Shown: piece after piece, positions 58,156 through 64,000 of the stretch
How the letters are laid out: each line of letters begins with the position of its first letter
How positions within the stretch are numbered: position 1 is the stretch's first letter
NCBI RefSeq assembly: GCF_905171765.1
Contig: NC_053390.1
Span: forward strand, 586,174,471 to 586,238,470
Direction: 5' to 3'
Source of the DNA: Bufo bufo
Taxonomy: Eukaryota > Chordata > Amphibia > Anura > Bufonidae
DNA: 64,000 bases
Notes under the pieces: model-generated
What the model was told of the DNA's origin: nothing
Seen by the model: the letters and a program-made list of their open reading frames with translations, nothing else
Database searches by the model: none
Position numbers and translations under genes: made by a program

Positions 58156-58302
58156 CAGGCATGCTCAACCTGCGGCCCTCCAGCTGTTGCAAAACTACAA
58201 CTCCCAGCATGCCCGAACAGCCTACAGCTATCAGTCTACAGCAGGGCATTGTGGGAGTTGTAGTTTTACAACAGCTTGAGGGCTGCAGGTTGAGCATGCC
58301 TG
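58156..58302. mobile_element. hAT-type MITE with CAGGCATGCTCAACCTGC ends
   Basis: Ends CAGGCATGCTCAACCTGC and GCAGGTTGAGCATGCCTG are exact inverted copies, and the arms also pair at AACTACAACTCCCA / TGGGAGTTGTAGTT. CTTTAC flanks both sides, part of a likely target duplication. Confidence 0.85.
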
Positions 58303-58495
58303 CTTTACCTCTGATGGTGGTGTGTGGTCACCGACTATGCACCACTTATATAGGCCAGGTGTATCCTAGAAGACATTGACACACATTAGGTCTAGGTTAG
58401 ATAACTGACTGTTATCCTTACGGAACTCTATATGGTGGTTTTATTAGAGGAATGCTAGCTATTGCACGTTGGCACTTTACTTTGTTTTCACATTT

Positions 58496-58540
<45 letters not shown>

Positions 58541-58619
58541 TTTTAATGATAAGACAATAAACTTTGATATATAAATTGGTATTTGGATACTTCATTTTTG
58601 TGGAGTTGAATAAAATACA

Positions 58620-59030
58620 TATGGTGTCAAAATGCTAACTTCATTCCTTAATAAATAACTTCAGGTGTGTAGTTTCCAAAATGGGGTCATTTATTGGCAT
58701 TTCCACTGTAAAAGTACCTTGGGATCTCTGCATATAGGATGTAGTGCCCGAAAACCATTCCAGCAATATCCACACTCCAAAAGCGAAATGGCGCTGGTCC
58801 TTTATGAGCCCAGCCATGTGCCCACACAGCAGCTTACCTACACATTTATGGCATTTCTGCACCCAGTAGAACCCGCTAAACAATTTAAGGAATGTGGTGT
58901 CTCAGATGGCACCAGCTGGGTACAGCATAGTGGTCACTGAAATGGCATATCTGTGGAAAAATTGCAATTTTGCAAGGTCCACTGTACATTCATTTTTGCT
59001 CACTCCACCCGTTAATAAATACCTTGAGGG
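58620..59030. mobile_element. Fragment of a dispersed DNA transposon
   Basis: GTAGTTTCCAAAATGGGGTCA and later words recur in other parts of the window (1-2800, 61240). No ends visible. Confidence 0.45.
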
Positions 59031-59190
59031 TCACAGCAGGGGCGTAGCTAGAAATGCATGGGCCCCATATCAAAAAAAAAATTATGCCCCCCCCCCCATA
59101 ACAGTGTCCCTGACAGTGACTGACCCCCAACAGGGGGTGGAGCCCGGCAACTATTGTAAGACGGACCCCGCGTTCCTTATGTAAGTGAGC

Positions 59191-60030
59191 TTAAAGGGAA
59201 CCTGTCACCAAAAAATCGCTTATTAAGCTGTTAATAGTACCTTATAGTGCTGCAGAGTAGTTTCCTAATGCACTTTTTCTTCGATTAGCCGCATTTAGCC
59301 TCCTTGAGAAATCAATGTTTTATTCAGTCGCTGCCCCCTGCTTCAAGTCAGGTTTGAAGTCAAGGGGGCAGCGGCCTAGGCGTCTCCAATCCTGCTCTCC
59401 CCGCCTCCCGCCGCCTTTATTGACACACCGGATCTCAGTGCCGGGACCGCGCTCCCAGCCCGCATGTGCAGTAAAGGGCTGCTGTAGCCTGTAGCGTAAT
59501 CCCGGCTCCGGCTCGTACACTCAGCCGGCTTCAGTTTCGCTACTGCGCATGCGCCCGCCAGCCTTACATACTAGCGCAGTTACAGAAGATGCCAGGCGCA
59601 TGCGCAGTAGCAAAACTGAAGCCGGCTGAGTGTACGAGCCAGAGCCGGGATCGCGCTACAGGCTACAGCAGCCCTTTACTGCACATGCGGGCTGGGAGCG
59701 CAGTCCCGGCACTGAGATCCGGCGTGTCAATAAAGGCGGCGGGGAGAGCAGGATTGGAGACGCCTAGGCCGCTGCCCCCTTGACTTCAAACCTGACTTGA
59801 AGCACGGGGCAGTGGCTGAATAAAACATCGATTTCTCAAGGAGGCTAAATGAAGAAAAAGTGCATTAGGAAACTACTATGCAGCACTATAAGGTACTACA
59901 TACTAGTACATACTTTGCACAAGTTTATTATTTACAACTTAAAGGGAACCTGTCACCAAAAAAATCGCTTATTAAGCTGTTAATAGTATTTTTTGGTGCA
60001 GTTTCCCTTTAAGTTGTAAATAATAAACTT
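59191..60030. mobile_element. Rearranged palindromic MITE with TTAA-type ends
   Basis: Begins TTAAAGGGAACCTGTCACC. The arms pair around a centre near 59550 with blocks such as GCCTAGGCGTCTCCAATCC and CGGCTGAGTGTACGAGCC. The right arm breaks at about 59895 and is replaced by a second copy of the left end at 59940-60020, which is itself the middle of a smaller inverted repeat (TACTAGTACATACTTTGC and its complement). The order of events cannot be fixed. Confidence 0.65.
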
Positions 60031-61341
60031 GTGCAAAGTATGTACTAGTATGTATACTACTATCTAATAATCCTTATCTATCACTTGACACTTCACTAAC
60101 TTACTGGGGACAGTCAGGACTCCTCTCCACTCCAGACTTTTTCTTTTTACTGTGGCAGACTGCTGGCAGTGCACAAAAGAAGATCAGAATCCATTTACTT
60201 CTGGCCTACTGGGCATGGGCAGTTAGGCACACTGGGCGCGGGCGGGCAGGCAGGCTCCCGCTCTTCACATCCAAAATAGGCAGCCGGCGGCAGCGTAACG
60301 TGACGTCACTCACTCCGTCACGCCGCACGCGCATGCTCCTCCCACTTTAGAAGCAGGCGGAGCAGGCGCGTGACGTCGGAGTGAGTGACGTTACGACGCC
60401 GGCCACCGGGAGATTGAGACAAGGAGGCTGAGCACAGCGGAGCAGTGGGGGTGGAGTCTGGACTGGATGGATTACACTACAGATGAGACCAGTATCCAGC
60501 AGTATGTAGTATGTCACACTCTCTGACATGATGAAGCAGCTGTGCGGTCGGACACTAGTGCGGGGCGGCTGGCAGTGCAGGAGGCGGAGCACAGGGGTGT
60601 GATTAGGGTGTGTTTGCCTGTAGGGTCAAAATGTTCACTATACCTTGGTAAATTCTATAATGGGGTGTGTTTTTTAAAACAGGGTCACTTCTTGGCAGGT
60701 TTATTTTTTTTAATTTCACCTTAGAGTTCTCGACCAGTGCTGTATAAATCACCTAACTAAGCCTCAAATGCCTATGGTGCTCTTTCTCTCCTGACCCTTG
60801 CAGTGTGCCCAAACAGCAGTTTATGACCACATGTATTGTCGTACTTAAAATACATAACAAAATTCATGTTCTTTTTCTCCTGTTACCCCTTCTGAAAATG
60901 AAAAATCTGGGGCTAAAGCAACATTTTATTGTAAAAAAATGCAATTTCTCATTTTCACAGCAAAGTGTTTCTAAATTCTATAAAATGTCCGTTGGTGGTC
61001 CTCCCCTTCTGAGCCCTCTAGTGTGCTCATACAGAAGTTTATAGTCACATATGGGGTATTGCCGTATTCAGTAGAAAAAGAGAAGGTAATTATAAGGTGC
61101 TTTTTCTCCTATTACCACTTATGAAAATGAAAAATTTGGTCCTAAAGCAGAATATTATTTCAAAAATGCAATTTTAAGTGTTTCTAAATTATATGAAACT
61201 TCTGCCTGGTCAAAGCTCTCACTATACCCCTCAAAACTTCCTGTAGTTTCCAAAATGCTTTTCAAATTGACCCTGATAAATGTTGGGTTAACCCATATTT
61301 TCAAAAAGCCATTAAAATCTTTTTTATATTGATCACTCAGT
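60031..61341. other. Intron sequence with old DNA-transposon interior
   Basis: A GC-rich partial palindrome lies at 60260-60410 (GTGACGTCACTCACTCCG and GGAGTGAGTGACGTTACG). From about 60600 on, words such as CCCAAACAGCAGTTTATGAC and TTTCCAAAATG mark an old dispersed repeat. No gene. Confidence 0.4.
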
Positions 61342-61613
61342 GTACCCTTCCCTACTTGTCTTTATTCCCACATTGCTCAAACAGTGTCTAAGAGTTTTAA
61401 TCTGTCACTAGCTGCAAGCTTGTTACACAGGAATACGAGTAAAAGTACACTACAGAATCTGACAGCGCCAGGGGTAGATTGTGTCTACTACCCACATCCC
61501 AAGCTGATAGATGTGCTAGCAAAACAAAGCAACAGCAGTGACAGCGTCTTTTAATTATTAGCTTCAGAGTTTGTTTGAGCAATGCGGGATTAAAAATAAG
61601 TAGGGAAGGGTAT
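61342..61613. repeat. Inverted repeat upstream of the myosin-like ORF
   Basis: GTACCCTTCCCTACTTGTCT and CATTGCTCAAACA at 61342-61383 recur inverted at 61573-61613 (TTGTTTGAGCAATG and AAGTAGGGAAGGGTATAC). About 190 bases lie between. This may mark an insertion border or part of a leader. Confidence 0.6.
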
Positions 61614-61647
61614 ACTCTTGGAGGAGAAAAGACATTTGGAAGCCAGG

Positions 61648-62817
61648 ATGGCTCAACTTGATCAAGAGTTGCGTGATCGGATGGTAGACCTGGACCACCA
61701 GAAACAAATTGTGTCTAAATTGGAGAAGAAACAGAAAATGTTGGACAAGCTCCTGGCTAATGAGAAAACCACCTCGGCCAGATATGTCGAAGAACGTGAC
61801 CAAGCGGAGACTGATGCTCGAGAGAAGGCGACCAAGGCCCTCTCCTTGGCCAGAGCTCTTGAAGACGTACTTGAGGAGCGAGATGAATTTGAGAGGCTGA
61901 ACAGGCAACTCAGAGCAGAGATGGAAGATCTCATGAGCTCAAAGGATGACGTCGGGAAGAAAGTCTATGAGTTGGAGAAGTCTAAGTTAGAGCCTATTAA
62001 GTATGGGTCTGGAGATGGTGGCACTGCGGTGCTGGCTGTGGCAGAGAAGATGGAAGATGCTTCTGCTGAACCAGTTCATGGGGCTGATGTGGATGCCGAA
62101 GACCACAGACCCGTGGTAGAGTGTAGCCCAGGCCGGGAAGACGTCCCCTCTGCCTACAAGGCCTTCCAAATAGCCAGCAGCCTGCTGGGGAAGAAGTACG
62201 AGGAGGTGAACGATCCGTTTTTGGATCCAGGCTATTACGATGGGCTGTCTCTCCTGACTCCTCCCCAAAAGGAGACCAGTGTCCTGGGTGAGCCTCTGGA
62301 GAAAACGCCAGAAGACAAGGAGTATGCTGAAGACCCCGGTGCCTCCTGCCTCTATGAGAAAGAGGGGGAGGGGTTAAGAGGGCAAGCGTATGGTGCCATG
62401 TCTGAGAAGGCTCTCAAGGAGACTGGAGACTCCGAGAAGACAAAGGCTGAAGAAGTTAAGGCCGATGTGTTGGTTGACATGAAGTCCCCAGGGCCTGAAG
62501 AGACCAAAGTTAAGACAAAGGTAGTGGCAGCCGAAGTGGAAAAAGCCACTAAAAAAGCAGAGGTCTCTGAAACTGCCACCATAGCTGGAGTAACTACTCC
62601 TGGAAAGAAGGAAGAAGTGACCCAGATGCACGTAAAAGAAGCAAGCAGGGGCAGGCATGCTCTGCTGAAGAAGCCCTGCAAAGCAAAGGAGAAAGTGTCG
62701 GAACAGGACCATGACTGGGAACAGTTCAGTCAAGAGCTGCAGCAGTCCAAAAAAGGACATGAGGCGCATGTGTGGGAGCCAGAGGATCAAAAAAGAGAGA
62801 GAGATCAAAGAGTGTGA
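61648..62817 (+). CDS. Chimeric ORF: myosin heavy chain coiled-coil fused to an unknown charged domain
   Basis: From the first ATG the frame is open for 389 codons; in-frame similarity starts about ten codons earlier. Residues up to about 115 match the rod of non-muscle/smooth muscle myosin II heavy chains: [57 protein letters not shown] and ELEKSK follow in the same order and spacing as in the family. In myosin genes this part spans several exons; here it is continuous, so it came from spliced RNA. After ELEKSK the sequence changes to unknown, rich in Glu, Lys and Pro, with no domain I recognise. Downstream is a polypurine tract and an LTR-like segment, so this seems to be cargo or a gag-position gene of an LTR element. 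Codon reading is clean, which suggests a young copy. Confidence 0.65.
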   Translation: MAQLDQELRDRMVDLDHQKQIVSKLEKKQKMLDKLLANEKTTSARYVEERDQAETDAREKATKALSLARALEDVLEERDEFERLNRQLRAEMEDLMSSKDDVGKKVYELEKSKLEPIKYGSGDGGTAVLAVAEKMEDASAEPVHGADVDAEDHRPVVECSPGREDVPSAYKAFQIASSLLGKKYEEVNDPFLDPGYYDGLSLLTPPQKETSVLGEPLEKTPEDKEYAEDPGASCLYEKEGEGLRGQAYGAMSEKALKETGDSEKTKAEEVKADVLVDMKSPGPEETKVKTKVVAAEVEKATKKAEVSETATIAGVTTPGKKEEVTQMHVKEASRGRHALLKKPCKAKEKVSEQDHDWEQFSQELQQSKKGHEAHVWEPEDQKRERDQRV

Positions 62818-63214
62818 GAGCGCATCATTATCACCCGCGAAAGAGTAGAAAAAGAGTACCTGGCCATGAGATGGGCACATGAGGCCTTTAGGCAGTTTAG
62901 ACTGGGCAAGATGTTATTTTTTGTGATAAACCAAGCTCTGCTGGCGTGGGTCTGGCAGAACAAAGGGAAGGTACGTGTCATTGAGGTTTCTGGCCTCGGT
63001 GAAATAAGAACCGGTAATTTTCTGTGTCAGCAGCAGCTAGTGCTCGCTGACACTGTGTTACTTAGTGTGGCTGTAAAGCCAATCTGGGCCGGTTCTTATT
63101 GGGAGCAGCCAAAGAGCAGGGTGGGTGGCTGTTCCCCACGTCCAGGCCAGGTGGATGCCCTTTCACCAGCCTCCCGTGGTTATGCAGGTGTTCACCCTCA
63201 CGGGCTTGAACAAA
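62818..63214 (+). other. Region between the chimeric ORF and the polypurine tract
   Basis: Just after the stop the same frame continues in a related style (ERIITRERVEKEYLAMRW, then AHEAFRQFRLGK), so the stop at 62815 may be a recent mutation in a longer protein. The rest has no recognisable domain. Confidence 0.35.
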
Positions 63215-63229
63215 AGGGGGGGGGGGGTA
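63215..63229 (+). other. Polypurine tract
   Basis: AAAAGGGGGGGGGGGG directly before TATGTGAGACAG. Purine runs at this position prime plus-strand synthesis in LTR retroelements. Confidence 0.6.
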
Positions 63230-63730
63230 TGTGAGACAGTGACAGGTCTCACACAGGGTAGAGGCAAGGAAGGGGTGGATAGTTCGGACCACACCCCTAT
63301 TCCACCACAGGAGAGACCAGCTGGAAGTAATCAGGCTAGCACAAAGCACCTCCCAGGGTGTCAGCAAGGGGGGAGTGTGTTACCTGTGGACAGAGGCCTA
63401 GAGGTTCTGTCAGTGTGGTCGAAGCCAGGAGGGCTGAGGGACCACGATTCCCCAAGAGACACTGGACTGGAGACAGTGGGCGTACTGTGCTCTGTACAGC
63501 AAGGAGGCTGTGGGACATTGGCTCATTGGCTCGGAAAGCCGCATGTGTTCACAGGGTGTGAACAGGGACTTAGGTGAGTCAGGGATCTGTTTGTTTAGTT
63601 AGAGCCCAGCCGTGAGGCGAGTGTTTAATTTTTTGTATTATTGTTTATGTTTATGCGGATGTGCCGCAATACAGCACCGTGTTGTATCTTAAACTTGGTG
63701 TCCTAAAGATATCTGTGAGAATGACCCCCA
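63230..63730 (+). mobile_element. 3' LTR-like segment of an LTR retroelement
   Basis: Starts TGTGAGACAGTGACAGG right after the polypurine tract and has a plausible end CCCCCA at 63730, the TG...CA pattern of LTRs. A weak AATACA polyadenylation signal lies near 63671, followed by a GTGTTGT-rich stretch. No second copy is in the window, so the LTR is inferred from position and ends only. Confidence 0.5.
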
Positions 63731-64000
63731 AAAGAAAGCTGATCCCCTACACCACATATAGGATGTTTCTGTAAACTTCAGAATCAGAGTAATACATTTT
63801 GAGGGGTTTTGAAAAACTCCAATGTGGTGTAAGAAGTGGTTCTAGAACCTTCAGTACAAAGCATAGTAGAAACAGCAAGAAACAATTTATCCATAGCTTA
63901 AAGTGGATGATTTGTAGTATACATCCAATATAATTTGCCATTCCCTCTATGTGGTGCAGCACAGAGCATAAATAGATGAATCTAATATATAAAGTACAGA
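63731..64000. other. Intron sequence after the LTR
   Basis: Words such as TTGAGGGGTTTTGAAAAAC resemble the old repeat at 60600-61340, as if the LTR element had been inserted into it. No gene. Confidence 0.35.

Larger units (their letters stand above)
57541..58640 (+). mobile_element. Old repeat with a Penelope-like 3' remnant
   Basis: From about 57955 the sequence holds a degraded hammerhead-like motif and ends at 58550-58600 with an AATAAA tail, like the 3' ends of the two PLEs in the window. A hAT-type MITE is inserted at 58156-58302 and a (TA)n run lies at 58496-58537. Confidence 0.45.

Noticed and set aside
59320..59783. Two similar frames on opposite strands
   Set aside because: Arms of the palindromic MITE.

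Overview
The window is vertebrate intronic DNA and almost certainly comes from a frog or toad. Only one piece of host coding sequence is clear: a 160-base exon on the minus strand (28143-28302). It encodes part of a rhodanese domain that matches the C-terminal region of TBCK and has consensus splice sites on both sides. A second, weaker TBCK-like exon candidate lies upstream in gene order at 39387-39433. The rest appears to be TBCK intron filled with transposable elements, satellites and palindromes. The mix of tyrosine-recombinase retroelements, Penelope-like elements, Tc1/mariner, hAT and TTAA-flanked palindromic MITEs points to an anuran. The species cannot be named from this sequence.

Layout. 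1-2820: tandem array of a 773-base unit made of alternating inverted repeats, then a related palindrome. 2828-4085: satellite with alternating 172/191-base units. 4086-4480: four consecutive hairpins. 4477-6722: TTAA-flanked MITEs. 7000-8080: 3' end of a Penelope-like element (PLE) with an intact GIY-YIG ORF and a hammerhead-like motif. 9135-11071: a giant foldback element. 13017-14715: a hAT-type non-autonomous element filled with a minisatellite. 17858-18771: a deleted mariner with long inverted repeats. 20019-21199: a palindromic MITE with a deleted Tc1 element at its centre. 27012-28060: a Tc1 element with DD36E spacing. 29225-35129: a Ngaro/DIRS-like tyrosine-recombinase retrotransposon with split direct repeats and swollen internal satellites. 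35630-37833: a Tc1-like element with DD37E spacing, split by a 626-base retroposed insert. 39752-40491: a near-perfect 740-base palindrome. 41250-45070: a nearly complete but frameshifted PLE with the best hammerhead candidate. 46146-49992: a degraded hAT transposase gene bracketed by two different arrays that share a 112-base period. 49993-51549: a second, partial hAT element. 51555-53890: two L1-like fragments tail to tail. 53949-60030: several MITEs, some nested. 61342-63730: an LTR-element 3' end (polypurine tract plus LTR) preceded by a long open reading frame whose N-terminal part is a myosin heavy chain coiled-coil.

No bacterial operon, CRISPR array, rRNA or tRNA gene is present. The genes do not form a pathway. 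The structure is a host intron with many generations of nested insertions. The most notable observations are the myosin/retroelement chimeric ORF, the Ngaro-type repeat arrangement, the set of hammerhead-like motifs at PLE ends, and the two satellite arrays of equal period around the hAT gene.
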